Shown: positions 39,987 through 49,043, counted from the stretch's first letter. The stretch is DNA of 64,000 nucleotides from RZYX01 sp036654375 (GCA_036654375.1 JAVVSD010000006.1:1-64000), one strand, 5' to 3'. Numbers and translations are program-made. Notes: generated by a model from the sequence alone, not told the origin.

Positions 39987-42441
39987 CAAATGGATATCAA
40001 GGCTCACCATAAGAGAAAGGGCACAGATGCTAACTGGCAAGGATTTTTGGCATCTCAATGGGATAAAGAGTCTTGGACTCCCTTCAATAATGCTCACAGA
40101 TGGGCCTCATGGGCTGCGCAAGAGCAAAAAAGATGGAAACCACGGCTCGTATACAGTGAAGTCAACCTGCTTCCCAACAGCCTCTGCACTTGCCTGTACA
40201 TGGGACAAGGGGCTTATGAGAGAAATCGGAAATGCACTCGGTGAGGAGTGTGTTCAGGAAAAGGTGTCGATTCTTCTGGGGCCTGGAATTAATATTAAAA
40301 GGTCACCGCTTTGCGGAAGGAACTTTGAGTATTTTTCAGAAGACCCAGTGGTTGCAGGCGAGCTTGGAGCAGAGTTTATAAACGGAGTCCAGGAAAAAAA
40401 TGTTGGTGCGTGTATTAAGCACTTTGCAGCAAACAGCACAGAAACACGCCGCTTCAAATGCAATGCAATAGTTGACGAAAGAGCGTTGAGGGAGATTTAT
40501 CTTCGTGGCTTTGAAATAGCAGTAAAGAAATCACAGCCATGGGCAGTTATGAGTGCATATAATAAGATTAACGGAATATATTGCACAGAGAACGATTACC
40601 TGCAAAATCAGATACTCAGGAAAGAATGGGGATTTGGAGGAGCAGTTATAAGCGACTGGATGGCAACAGACGACAGGGTAAAGGCACTCAATGCAGGGCT
40701 TGACATCGAAATGCCATCAACAGGCTACTATAATGTAAACAAAATTGCACAGGCATACAGGGACAATGTTGTCACACCTGAAACGCTCAATACAAGCGTT
40801 AATAGGGTTCTTGATATAATCAACAAATCAGAGCATAACCTTATTCAGTCAAATCACTTTGTTTATAATCAGCAACAACACCATATACTTGCAGAAAAAG
40901 CAGCAGAAAAATCAATAGTACTGCTTAAAAATGAGGATGGAATTCTTCCTCTTGTGAGCGGACAAAAGGTTGCAATTATCGGCAGCCTTGCAAAAGAGCC
41001 GATTTATCAAGGATATGGCAGCTCAAAAATCAATGCCTTTAAAGTGGAAAAGCCATACGACCATCTGCAAGCTGCTTTCCCAGATGCTGTTTTTGCTAAG
41101 GGATATGAAAAGAATGCAAATGACCCTGATTTTGTACTCTTAGAGCAGGCAAAAAGAGCGGCGTCGTCTTGCGATGTTGTTGTTATCTTTGTTGGAGCTT
41201 GCGACAGTGATGTATGTGAGGGCTTTGACAGAGTGGATATGCGACTTCCAAAAGCACAGACAGAGGTTATAAAGACGGTTTGCAATGTCAATCGAAATGT
41301 TATCGTTGTTGCCACAGGTGGCTCATGCGTTGAAATGCCATGGCACAACAGCGTAAAGGCAATCATTTATACATACCTGCTTGGAGAAGGCGGAGGAAAA
41401 GCCGTTTCAAATATTCTATGTGGCAAGGCATCTCCAAGTGGAAAGCTTGCAGAAAGCTTCCCTTTCTCAATAAATGACACCCCGGCAAAGGATTATTATG
41501 CTCCAGCTGATGACAATCTTCTTGAATACAGAGAGAGCATACTTGTTGGATACAGATATTATGAAAAGGCAAAGGTTCCAGTCTTATTCCCATTTGGACA
41601 TGGACTTTCATACACAAAGTTCAACTACACAGGAATGGATGTCAGCGCAGGAAGTATCACAGAAAACGACACAATTGATATCTCCGTTGAAGTTGAAAAT
41701 GCAGGAAACTATGATGGAGAAGAGATTGTTCAACTCTATGTTTCAAAAGAAGACACAAGAGTATTTAGACCAGAAAAAGAACTAAAGGCGTTCGAGCGTG
41801 TTGAGTTAAAAGCAGGGGAAAAGAAAAATGTTGAGTTCGCCCTTGACCGCAAGGCATTTGAATATTTCAGCTCAAGATATGGCGAATGGTGTCTTGAATC
41901 AGGAAAGTACACCATCCTTGTTGGCTCGTCAAGTGTCGACTTGCGTTTGGCAGTGGAAATTGATGTGAACTCATCTAATAAACTTGTAACAGAAATAACA
42001 TATTCCGAGTGTTCGCCTTCATATTTTACGGCAAGTGTCAAGCAGGCAACAGATGGCGAGTTTGAAGCACTCCTCGGGTGCAAGATTGAGGAATTCAGAC
42101 CGGAAATGGAAACAAGTAGGCTGACAAAGGACTGCACTCTTGCAGACGCAATGTGTACACCAGTTGGAGTAAGCATAGAAAAAATGGTAAGGTCAAATAT
42201 TGAAAGGCTTCTTGAAGGTGATGAGATAAGCCAAAAGATGGCATATGACTCCATCATGTACAACTCTCCGATAAAGAGATTTACAGCGGTGAGCAGTGGA
42301 ATGATAAGCGAAGAGATGATAGATGGATTTGTTCATTTGCTTAACAGTGGGGACAAAAAGCAAAGTTCAGCAATTATTCTTAAAGGTATAAGTGGCACAA
42401 TAAAGAGCTTAATACCAAAGATGCTTGAAGGTATGCAATAA
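39976..42441 (+). CDS. Glycoside hydrolase family 3 (beta-glucosidase-like)
   Basis: An 821-aa intracellular GH3 enzyme. The N-terminal barrel has LTDGPHGLR and the nucleophile in AVISDWMATDD (Asp227). The second domain starts near IVLLKNEDGILPLVSGQKVA. A fibronectin-III-like domain (about 560-670) has LFPFGHGLSYTKF just before it. A further 150-aa C-terminal part is not assigned; it is longer than the minimal GH3-Fn3 layout. The start overlaps the esterase by 11 bp. The substrate is probably a short beta-glycoside or xylo-oligomer; the exact sugar is not determined. Confidence 0.93.
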   Translation: MKYNKWISRLTIRERAQMLTGKDFWHLNGIKSLGLPSIMLTDGPHGLRKSKKDGNHGSYTVKSTCFPTASALACTWDKGLMREIGNALGEECVQEKVSILLGPGINIKRSPLCGRNFEYFSEDPVVAGELGAEFINGVQEKNVGACIKHFAANSTETRRFKCNAIVDERALREIYLRGFEIAVKKSQPWAVMSAYNKINGIYCTENDYLQNQILRKEWGFGGAVISDWMATDDRVKALNAGLDIEMPSTGYYNVNKIAQAYRDNVVTPETLNTSVNRVLDIINKSEHNLIQSNHFVYNQQQHHILAEKAAEKSIVLLKNEDGILPLVSGQKVAIIGSLAKEPIYQGYGSSKINAFKVEKPYDHLQAAFPDAVFAKGYEKNANDPDFVLLEQAKRAASSCDVVVIFVGACDSDVCEGFDRVDMRLPKAQTEVIKTVCNVNRNVIVVATGGSCVEMPWHNSVKAIIYTYLLGEGGGKAVSNILCGKASPSGKLAESFPFSINDTPAKDYYAPADDNLLEYRESILVGYRYYEKAKVPVLFPFGHGLSYTKFNYTGMDVSAGSITENDTIDISVEVENAGNYDGEEIVQLYVSKEDTRVFRPEKELKAFERVELKAGEKKNVEFALDRKAFEYFSSRYGEWCLESGKYTILVGSSSVDLRLAVEIDVNSSNKLVTEITYSECSPSYFTASVKQATDGEFEALLGCKIEEFRPEMETSRLTKDCTLADAMCTPVGVSIEKMVRSNIERLLEGDEISQKMAYDSIMYNSPIKRFTAVSSGMISEEMIDGFVHLLNSGDKKQSSAIILKGISGTIKSLIPKMLEGMQ

Positions 42442-42480
42442 TATTTAGTTCCAAAATAGCGGTATTTATAATAATAAAAA

Positions 42481-42522
42481 AATCAAGAGCGAAAAGATTA
42501 ATTCTCGCTCTTGATTTTTTTG
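42481..42522 (+). terminator. Terminator after the GH3 gene
   Basis: AATCAAGAGCGA (42481-42492) pairs exactly with TCGCTCTTGATT (42505-42516), followed by T residues. Confidence 0.9.
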
Positions 42523-42540
42523 AATATAAAATGGTCAAAT

Positions 42541-42571
42541 ATAAAAACAGCACCGTCAAAAAACGGTGCTG
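42541..42571 (-). terminator. Terminator of the DUF362 gene
   Basis: On the minus strand CAGCACCGT (from 42571) pairs with ACGGTGCTG (42556-42548) and a T-rich tract follows. It lies just beyond the stop of the minus-strand gene. Confidence 0.85.
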
Positions 42572-42584
42572 AAATTGATTATAA

Positions 42585-44276
42585 TCATCTGTAGTAGTCA
42601 ATTGTTTTTACAATTCCGCCAACTGAATCTAAAAGGTTGAGCTGGTCAAGCAGTGCTTGTTTCTTTTCCTTGCCCGCGAGCGTTGGAAGAGGCCAAGGAA
42701 TGTAATCCTTTTGCATATCTTCGTCCGAAAGAGGAGGAATACCATAAATTTTATCCTCATGAGCTCTTGGACAGTCAACATAGCGTCCTTTGAGAATCCA
42801 TGCTGCCTTGTGCCTTACAGTTCCGAGCATCTCAGGAACAGCGATAGAAACAAGAGATGTGTTGCGAAATGGATTGAGCTGAGGAGTAACTATGCCGCAG
42901 GCGTTTGATGTTGCAGAAAGACACTCAGCAGGGTCACAGCAGCCTTTGATTTTATATGTTGCGATGTCAATCATATCTTGACCTGTGCATTTGCCCATTG
43001 CCATCTTTTTCTGTGGAAGATTGATGATATCTTGCTTTGTGTATGGCTTTCCGTTGCGGTCAAACCAATATTTTTCACCGTCAATCACAACACCGCTACC
43101 AATGATAATTGCAACAGCCATATCATATTTTGGGCTTGGAGCGTAGTTGTTACAGTCAAACCCCATACATATTGATGAAAGGCAACCACCTGTGCAAGCC
43201 TGCTCAAGCTTAAGTGCAATTTCAGGAGTTACAGAGTCTTTATCCGTAATTTTTGGAGCATCGTTTAGCGTATGCCCTGCAAGAGCCAAAACATTTGGGA
43301 ACTTATTGTGAAACTCGTCGACCATCACTGATGCAATAGCTGGTCTGAAAGGGGTTACTCTTGGAGTTCCAACAATTTCAACATCAGGGTCGTTAAATCC
43401 CCTGGCATCAGCCTCGCAGATAAGCTTGTTCTTTGCGGGGTCAAAGCCCATCATATAAGTGGTAAGACGGTCTGCTTCAACGCTCTGGTTGGAAGCAACA
43501 ATCATGCCAACTTCAACAGGGTCAACAGGAGCGGGTGTATTACCTTCACCACCAATGATACCGTCAATAACGGTAAGGTTGGGCTTAAAAAGATAAAGAA
43601 GGTCTGTAAGCTTCTTGTTGATAAGGTATGTATGATTACGCTCACGCAAAAAGTATGGGATTGTACCCATCGCATTTTTAAATCCAAGGGTAACGCCTGT
43701 GTAGAGATTTGTTTTCATTTTTGGCACAGATATGTAGTAAGAATCGCCTCGGACAACTTCGTCAAGAATTTCAGGCAAAAAGACTTCCTTCATTACCTCT
43801 GCTTTTGGAAGCATATAACGAAGAACAGGTTGTCTTTCCAACGCTATAAGCTCGGTTTTATAGTACTTTGCAATTTTATCATATCCCGCAATTTTAAAGC
43901 TTGCGGCAGCAGGAAATGGCTTGCCTGAAGATTCAATAATTGCAATGTTATATGTATATTGCTTAATATAAGCGACAACGGCTTCAAAAACTCTTGGGTC
44001 AGTGGTTTCAGGATAATCCTTTTCCTTGTAACCAGCGTTGTGATAGACATAAACAAGATTGGGCTTAATTAAAACTCGCCTGTTACCCTTAAGCTCATCT
44101 GTAAAATGAGTGCGTGAATTAAGCTCATCAAGTGCGGAAAAAACAGTTTCGCGAATTGCCTTAATGTCCGCTCTATTGAAATAATCATTTGTACCATAAT
44201 AGCTTGGAAGAGCAACAAAATCGTTCAGATAATTCATCTTTGGTGCATCTTTTAAAATGACAAAGCTCTTAGACAC
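42585..44276 (-). CDS. DUF362 domain-containing protein
   Basis: A 563-aa protein of the DUF362 family. VLIKPNLVYVYHN and the later VPKMKTNLYTGVTLGFKNAM and VTVIDGIIGGEGNTP are its core signature. The C-terminal half is Cys-rich (CTGGCLSSICMGFDC, GKCTGQDM, KGCCDPAEC), which suggests Fe-S or metal binding, though no classical 2[4Fe-4S] ferredoxin motif is present. Function is unknown. GTG 44276 is 6 nt from GGAGGG; the frame continues upstream but that part is very AT-rich and not protein-like. It stands alone, ended by its own terminator. Confidence 0.85.
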   Translation of the reverse strand: MSKSFVILKDAPKMNYLNDFVALPSYYGTNDYFNRADIKAIRETVFSALDELNSRTHFTDELKGNRRVLIKPNLVYVYHNAGYKEKDYPETTDPRVFEAVVAYIKQYTYNIAIIESSGKPFPAAASFKIAGYDKIAKYYKTELIALERQPVLRYMLPKAEVMKEVFLPEILDEVVRGDSYYISVPKMKTNLYTGVTLGFKNAMGTIPYFLRERNHTYLINKKLTDLLYLFKPNLTVIDGIIGGEGNTPAPVDPVEVGMIVASNQSVEADRLTTYMMGFDPAKNKLICEADARGFNDPDVEIVGTPRVTPFRPAIASVMVDEFHNKFPNVLALAGHTLNDAPKITDKDSVTPEIALKLEQACTGGCLSSICMGFDCNNYAPSPKYDMAVAIIIGSGVVIDGEKYWFDRNGKPYTKQDIINLPQKKMAMGKCTGQDMIDIATYKIKGCCDPAECLSATSNACGIVTPQLNPFRNTSLVSIAVPEMLGTVRHKAAWILKGRYVDCPRAHEDKIYGIPPLSDEDMQKDYIPWPLPTLAGKEKKQALLDQLNLLDSVGGIVKTIDYYR

Positions 44277-44497
44277 AAAAATCCCTCCATGTATAAAAAT
44301 AATAAAAAAATATATAACTATCTGTAAAATTCTAACATACACAATAGTGCGAATGCAAGTGGATTGACAAGTGTAAACAAAAAATTGTATGTATGAATTA
44401 TAAAGATGTAAAAGTTTAGTGTGAATTAACAACAAAAGCTCATTAAAATTCCTTTTGTTAAGGGGATTAAAGGATTAACTGATTATTAAAGTTTAAA
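44277..44497. other. AT-rich upstream region of the DUF362 gene
   Basis: Divergent spacer between the DUF362 gene and the orphan RNA promoter. No clear promoter for the minus-strand gene was seen and no further gene is supported. Confidence 0.4.
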
Positions 44498-44526
44498 TTG
44501 ACATATGCAAATATTGTTGTTATAAT
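44498..44526 (+). promoter_or_regulatory. Consensus promoter of an orphan small RNA
   Basis: TTGACA (44498-44503), a 17-bp spacer and TATAAT (44521-44526): both hexamers match the sigma-A consensus exactly. No protein-coding gene lies downstream on this strand before a terminator at 44608. Confidence 0.85.
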
Positions 44527-44532
44527 ACAAAT

Positions 44533-44640
44533 GTGCCAAGATGTTGTTATGTCTTGTCACACTTAAAATTGATATCTTCTTTGCCCCTTCGTTTTATAAG
44601 GGAGAGCCCTCGAACATATTGTTCGGGGTTTTTCCTTTTT
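44533..44640 (+). ncRNA. Candidate small RNA of about 105 nt
   Basis: Bounded by a perfect promoter and a terminator. Three hairpins can be drawn. GTGCCAAGAT with GTCTTGTCAC (about 44533-44560) has one mismatch. CCCTT with AAGGG (about 44585-44602) encloses an 8-nt loop. The terminator stem is the third. There is no ribosome binding site or sensible frame. It is not one of the common RNAs I can recognise (6S, SRP, tmRNA, RNase P). It could be a trans-acting regulator or an abundant housekeeping RNA. Confidence 0.6.
44608..44640 (+). terminator. Terminator of the small RNA
   Basis: CCTCGAAC (44608-44615) pairs with GTTCGGGG (44621-44628), including one G-U pair, with a TTTTTCCTTTTTTT tail. 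Confidence 0.85.
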
Positions 44641-44771
44641 TTAAATAAAAATATGCTGTTTGTACAAACAATCCATTCCTCAAATATACTTGCTGTTTAC
44701 TGACTTATAAAGTGTGTTGCTTTAAAGAAAGCAAACGAGAAAAGCTTCAAAGAATTAGAGAGAACAAAAAT

Positions 44772-44810
44772 AAAAAGCCATCAAACCTTTAATTTTAAAA
44801 GTTTGATGGC
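44772..44810 (-). terminator. Terminator of the ddl-argS operon
   Basis: On the minus strand GCCATCAAAC (44810-44801) pairs with GTTTGATGGC (44786-44777), followed by TTTTTATTT. Bases 44641-44771 hold nothing recognisable. Confidence 0.88.
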
Positions 44811-44827
44811 AGAGTTTTAATTAAATT

Positions 44828-46522
44828 TTACATACTTTCAGGAGCAGTTATCTTGAGCATACTGAGAACATTTTTGATTGTGTCGCGAACACAGATGCAA
44901 AGATAAAGCCTTGCCTGCATAAGAGGCTCATCCTCAACGCTAACACGACAAGCGTTATAAAACTTGTGAAAAAGCGTTGCCAGCTCAATAACATAGCGGG
45001 TGATTTTTGCAGGATCATAGTTTTTGGCTGCCGAAATAATCTCGTCGGTGAGTGAAGAGAGGTGGAGTATAAGCTCCCTTTCTTCTGGAGTGTTAAGTAA
45101 TTTAAGTTCCTCAATTGAGCATTCTCTTGGCTCAATTCCACCTGCCTTAAGCTTTTTGACAATGCTACAAATACGAGCGTGTGCATACTGACAATAATAA
45201 ACAGGATTCTGTGAACTTTGTTCAACTGCAAGGTCAAGGTCAAACTCCATCTGAGAGCCAGCTTCACGCATATTAAAGATAAATCTTGCTGCATCAATCG
45301 GAATTTCCTCAAGCAAGTCTACAAGGGTAATGGCCTTGCCAGTCCGCTTTGACATTCGTACAACCTCGCCGCCACGAGTAAGACGAACAAGTTGCATAAG
45401 AACAACATCAAGCCGACTTCCGTCAATACCTATAGCGTCAAGAACGCCCTTCATTCGAGAAACATGGCCATGATGGTCAGCCCCCCAAATGTCGATAGAT
45501 TTGTCAAATCCACGCACTGAGAGCTTGTTCCTGTGGTATGCAATATCAGCCGCAAAATAGGTTGGGTTGCCATTTGCACGAACAAGGACCTCGTCCTTTT
45601 CGCCACCATGCTCTGTTGACTTATACCATAAGGCACCGTCACTTTCATAAGTTAGCCCACGCTCTTTCATGAGTTCAAGAGTTTCTGCAAGCTCACCATT
45701 GTTGTGCAGAAGGCTTTCGTTAAACCATTTGTCATATTCAATTCGATATTTAAGCATTGTGGACTGCATATTTTCAATATTTTTTGGCAGGGCAAAGTCA
45801 ACAAGTGCCTTTCGCCTTTCGCTCTCATCTGCGTTAACAAACTTATCACCATAAATTTCTGCAAATTCATTGGCACGCGTGGTTATATCTTCACCATGAT
45901 AGCTGTCCTCTGGAAGTTCCACAGCGTCTTCTCCAAGGAAATGCTGGAGATAGCGAACATCAAGAGAAAGAGCAAATTTGTCAATCTGGTTTCCAGCATC
46001 GTTAATATAAAACTCCCTTGAAACATCAAAGCCCGCATAGTCCATAACTGATGCAAGACAGTCGCCAAGCGCTCCACCTCGAGCGTTACCCATATGCATT
46101 GGACCTGTGGGATTTGCGGATACAAATTCAATCATCACACGCTTGCCTTTTCCAAAGTTGCTTTTGCCATAATCGTCGCCAAGAGAGCGGATATCCTTCA
46201 GTATGTTTGCGTAATATTCATCGCTTAAAAAGAAGTTTAAAAATCCAGGTCCTGCAACTTCACATCTTTCAAAATAGGTGTCGCCAAGAAAAATATTGTT
46301 GTAGATTGCCTCTGCAATTTTTCTTGGGGCAAGCTTAAAAGACCTTGCAGATGCCATTGCAGCATTGGCAGAAAAATCTCCGTTTGTCCTGTCTGCAGGC
46401 ACTTCAATATTAAATTCGCACAAGGGCATAGCCGGCAAATCGCCTGCCGCGATAGCTTTTGAAACTGCGCTGATAACAGAGCTTCTAAGCTGTTGCTCTG
46501 CATCTTTAACTAATTTTGACAT
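44828..46522 (-). CDS. argS: Arginyl-tRNA synthetase
   Basis: A 564-aa class I synthetase that charges tRNA-Arg. The HIGH-type site is SANPTGPMHMGNARGGALG, the KMSKS counterpart is VVRMSKRTGKAITL, and the C-terminal DALR anticodon-binding domain ends with LATLFHKFYNACRV and LCICVRDTIKNVLSML. The ATG follows AAGGAGA. The start lies 13 bp inside the upstream DUF1934 gene. This argS/ywiB-type pairing also occurs in Bacillus. Confidence 0.97.
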   Translation of the reverse strand: MSKLVKDAEQQLRSSVISAVSKAIAAGDLPAMPLCEFNIEVPADRTNGDFSANAAMASARSFKLAPRKIAEAIYNNIFLGDTYFERCEVAGPGFLNFFLSDEYYANILKDIRSLGDDYGKSNFGKGKRVMIEFVSANPTGPMHMGNARGGALGDCLASVMDYAGFDVSREFYINDAGNQIDKFALSLDVRYLQHFLGEDAVELPEDSYHGEDITTRANEFAEIYGDKFVNADESERRKALVDFALPKNIENMQSTMLKYRIEYDKWFNESLLHNNGELAETLELMKERGLTYESDGALWYKSTEHGGEKDEVLVRANGNPTYFAADIAYHRNKLSVRGFDKSIDIWGADHHGHVSRMKGVLDAIGIDGSRLDVVLMQLVRLTRGGEVVRMSKRTGKAITLVDLLEEIPIDAARFIFNMREAGSQMEFDLDLAVEQSSQNPVYYCQYAHARICSIVKKLKAGGIEPRECSIEELKLLNTPEERELILHLSSLTDEIISAAKNYDPAKITRYVIELATLFHKFYNACRVSVEDEPLMQARLYLCICVRDTIKNVLSMLKITAPESM

Positions 46523-46941
46523 TGAGGTATCTCCTTGACATTTATTGTAAGCTGGTTTTTTGATGCGTAATCAGAATTGAAATCAATAGTGTATTCAAAT
46601 GAAAGAGTTCCACCGCTTGATTTCATATCGGAGTCAACTCTCTTTGCATAAATACCCATCATAAAGTCGCCATACGGTGTGGAGTAGTGGCAAGCGTGTC
46701 GCTTGTCCTGCTCAATGATAAGCTCCGAGGTGTATGAACCCGTACGAGTCATTGTAACACACTTTCCTGTAACCTTAAGGTTTGTAACACAGCCCTCAAG
46801 CTCGCTGCCATGCTCGACATAGGTTATCTGGTATTCATCGTCAGTACCCTCAAGAGTGCCAAGTGTAGACATCTCCATATCAAGCACATCTCCGTCGTTA
46901 TCGTGTGAGTCGATTATATCAATTTTTATATTTTTTTTCAA
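46510..46941 (-). CDS. DUF1934 family protein (YwiB-like)
   Basis: A 143-aa beta-barrel (calycin-like) protein of unknown function. The family pattern is visible in DEYQITYVEHGSELEGCVTN, followed by VTMTRTGSYTSELIIEQDKR and HYSTPYGDFMMGIYAKRV. TTG 46941 is the start, because GGAGTGGG lies 5 nt upstream; its codon overlaps the ddl stop. Adjacent to argS as ywiB is in Bacillus, which supports the assignment. Confidence 0.88.
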   Translation of the reverse strand: MKKNIKIDIIDSHDNDGDVLDMEMSTLGTLEGTDDEYQITYVEHGSELEGCVTNLKVTGKCVTMTRTGSYTSELIIEQDKRHACHYSTPYGDFMMGIYAKRVDSDMKSSGGTLSFEYTIDFNSDYASKNQLTINVKEIPQCQN

Positions 46942-48002
46942 TTATGCCCACTCCATTTTTCAATTGCAAGCGTCAAAATAGAATCAATAAGTTTTGCATA
47001 TGAAACTCCGCTTGCTTCAAACATTTTTGGATACATACTGATAGATGTAAAGCCTGGAATAGTGTTGATTTCGTTGAAAAGTATTCTCTCTCCACCGTTA
47101 CAAACAAAAAAATCAACTCTTGAAATTCCACTGCATCCAAGTGCTTTATATGTCTTCACAGCCTCTTTTTGAACAGCCTGCTGAACGGACTCCTCGATTC
47201 TGGCAGGTATAAAAAGAGTGCTTGTGCCATTGATGTACTTTGCGTCAAAATCATAAAAGTCATTGCATGGAACGACCTCACCAACAACAGCGGCAACAGG
47301 GTCGTCATTCCCAAGCACTGCACACTCAATTTCGCATCCTGTTATGGACTCTTCAAAAACAACCTTTTCGTCATGGACAAAAGCTTTTTGGACAGCGTCT
47401 TTAAGCGCTTCAAAATTGCTTACCTTACTTATTCCAACCGACGAACCGGCCTTTGCAGGCTTTACAAAAAGTGGATATCCAAGCTTTTCTGCGATATTTT
47501 GCAGGGCTTCGTCAGTGCAGCTGCACTTAAGAATACAGTCCCACTTTGCCTGCACAATACCACTTGCGTCAGCCATTGTGTTTGTCAGTGATTTGTCCAT
47601 ACAAATTGCAGACGATGCAGTGTCACACCCCACAAATGGAATTGAAGAAAGCTGCAAAAGTCCTTGTATTGTGCCATCTTCACCGTTTTTACCATGAAGA
47701 ACAGGGAATACAACATCAATATATTCGGTGCGATATTTGCCGTCTTCAAGAATAACAATACCATGAATGGATGAATCAGGTGAAATAAAAGCGGGAAGAC
47801 ATTTACCGTTTTTAAGCCAATTGCCTTCGGGCAAATTATCAGGGTTGCCATCAAAAAGCAGCCATTTGCCGTCCGTCGTAATACCCATCATGTATATTTC
47901 GTATTTGTCAGTAGGAATATTTTTAATAACTGAACTGGCGGAAACTTCAGATACAGAATGTTCGCTTGAAACACCGCCAAATACAACTAAAACCTTTTTC
48001 AT
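46938..48002 (-). CDS. ddl: D-alanine--D-alanine ligase
   Basis: A 354-aa ATP-grasp enzyme that makes D-Ala-D-Ala for peptidoglycan. It opens VLVVFGGVSSEHSVSEVSAS, has HGKNGEDGTIQGLL, the ATP-grasp loop VKPAKAGSSVGIS, and EINTIPGFTSISMYPK at the metal site. FYDFDAKY retains the Lys-Tyr pair (Tyr216 in E. coli DdlB); D-lactate ligases carry Phe at the Tyr position, so a normal D-Ala-D-Ala product is expected. First gene of the operon with DUF1934 and argS. Confidence 0.95.
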   Translation of the reverse strand: MKKVLVVFGGVSSEHSVSEVSASSVIKNIPTDKYEIYMMGITTDGKWLLFDGNPDNLPEGNWLKNGKCLPAFISPDSSIHGIVILEDGKYRTEYIDVVFPVLHGKNGEDGTIQGLLQLSSIPFVGCDTASSAICMDKSLTNTMADASGIVQAKWDCILKCSCTDEALQNIAEKLGYPLFVKPAKAGSSVGISKVSNFEALKDAVQKAFVHDEKVVFEESITGCEIECAVLGNDDPVAAVVGEVVPCNDFYDFDAKYINGTSTLFIPARIEESVQQAVQKEAVKTYKALGCSGISRVDFFVCNGGERILFNEINTIPGFTSISMYPKMFEASGVSYAKLIDSILTLAIEKWSGHN

Positions 48003-48022
48003 AAGACGATTTCACCTCTCGA

Positions 48023-48058
48023 TTACATATAATAGCATAGTGATATATTATATGTAAA
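48023..48058 (-). promoter_or_regulatory. ddl promoter inside a perfect 12-bp inverted repeat
   Basis: TTACATATAATA (48023-48034) and TATTATATGTAA (48046-48057) are exact inverted copies separated by 11 bp. On the minus strand they contain TTTACA (-35) and TATTAT (-10) with an 18-bp spacer. A dimeric regulator could bind there. The symmetry may also be chance in AT-rich DNA. Confidence 0.5.
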
Positions 48059-48108
48059 TGATAAATTAAAATATTTTAATATAATTAAAATATAATAAAT
48101 ATTTTTTA

Positions 48109-48137
48109 ATGACAAACACTGTAAGTTATGTTAAAAT
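48109..48137 (+). promoter_or_regulatory. Promoter of the unknown gene and diguanylate cyclase
   Basis: ATGACA (48109-48114), a 17-bp spacer and TAAAAT (48132-48137), 43 bp upstream of the start at 48180. Confidence 0.6.
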
Positions 48138-48179
48138 GTTAGTAGAATAAGGACAAGTGTAAATTTAAGGAGATTAAAT

Positions 48180-49043
48180 ATGGTAGAAATAAATAGCGCA
48201 GTACAGACTCTGATAAAAACAATGGAAGAAACCCTTAAGCGTTGCCAGATGTCTGTGGTTTATCCTAAAGGAATAAAAAAGGATGAAGTGCCTGTAAAAA
48301 TAGAGGATGACAAAAGCGTTGTAACATTTTCTTCAGACAATGGTTCAATCAAAATTGAGCTTATTGACGGTAAGCTTATTTTATTTTGTTCAGGCGAGAA
48401 AGCAAGCAGTGCAAAGGACAGTGACTATCAGAAATTGTTTGAATCACTCCTTGAGCTTGAAGACACATCGTGCGATATAAGAGATGTAAAATCAGCTGCA
48501 AATGAAGTTTGCGAATCAGTTTCAAACTATTTTGGACTTTCAAAAGGTGGAACTATTGCAAAGCAGTCAAAAGCTGCTAAAAAGAGCAACAAAAACAGCA
48601 CAATTACTTATGAACCTGAAAATCTTGCCACAAGGATTTCAAATGTTTTTCCAGAGCTGAAAGAGGAACTGGAGGCAAATACCGAAAAATATGAAATGAC
48701 GCTTGCGGAAGAGTTCTTTAATGAACACGCAAACAAGCTTATTCTCGACAGTATTAAAGATGGCAATGTAGCAAAAACAAAAAAACTATTTAATATTTTT
48801 AATATGTTTTATGAGGAAGGCCCAAAAGATACACAGAGCCTTATTGCGGTTACAATTCTTGGAATCAACTTAAAAGATGACAAGCAACTTTTTGAAAAAA
48901 TAGAAGGATATATGGACACCGACTTAAAGTCTGCTGTAACTTATGTTATAAAATATCTTTCAACACTTAAGGGCAAAGGTGAGATGAAAACACTTAATAA
49001 TCCAAAGCCTTATGTTTCAAAAAAGATGAAAAGAATAAAATAA
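48180..49043 (+). CDS. Protein of unknown function (two-part, Lys-rich linker)
   Basis: A 287-aa cytoplasmic protein, not recognised. The N-terminal part (1-120) is mixed alpha/beta (VVTFSSDNGSIKIELIDGKL). Residues 125-145 form a Lys/Ser/Asn-rich linker (KQSKAAKKSNKNS). The C-terminal part (150-270) is helical with FPELKEELEANTEKYEMTLA and a repeat-like helical stretch around KLFNIFNMFYEEG, and the tail is basic. No signal peptide or membrane helix. The next gene encodes a diguanylate cyclase 38 bp away, so a link to c-di-GMP signalling is possible but unproven. AAGGAG precedes the ATG. Confidence 0.75.
   Translation: MVEINSAVQTLIKTMEETLKRCQMSVVYPKGIKKDEVPVKIEDDKSVVTFSSDNGSIKIELIDGKLILFCSGEKASSAKDSDYQKLFESLLELEDTSCDIRDVKSAANEVCESVSNYFGLSKGGTIAKQSKAAKKSNKNSTITYEPENLATRISNVFPELKEELEANTEKYEMTLAEEFFNEHANKLILDSIKDGNVAKTKKLFNIFNMFYEEGPKDTQSLIAVTILGINLKDDKQLFEKIEGYMDTDLKSAVTYVIKYLSTLKGKGEMKTLNNPKPYVSKKMKRIK

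Noticed and set aside
44277..44435. N-terminal extension of the DUF362 protein
   Set aside because: Very AT-rich and hydrophobic translation. GTG 44276 has an ideal ribosome binding site and begins the family similarity.
46938..48002. VanG-like or D-lactate ligase
   Set aside because: FYDFDAKY keeps the Lys-Tyr pair typical of D-Ala-D-Ala ligases, and no van genes are nearby.
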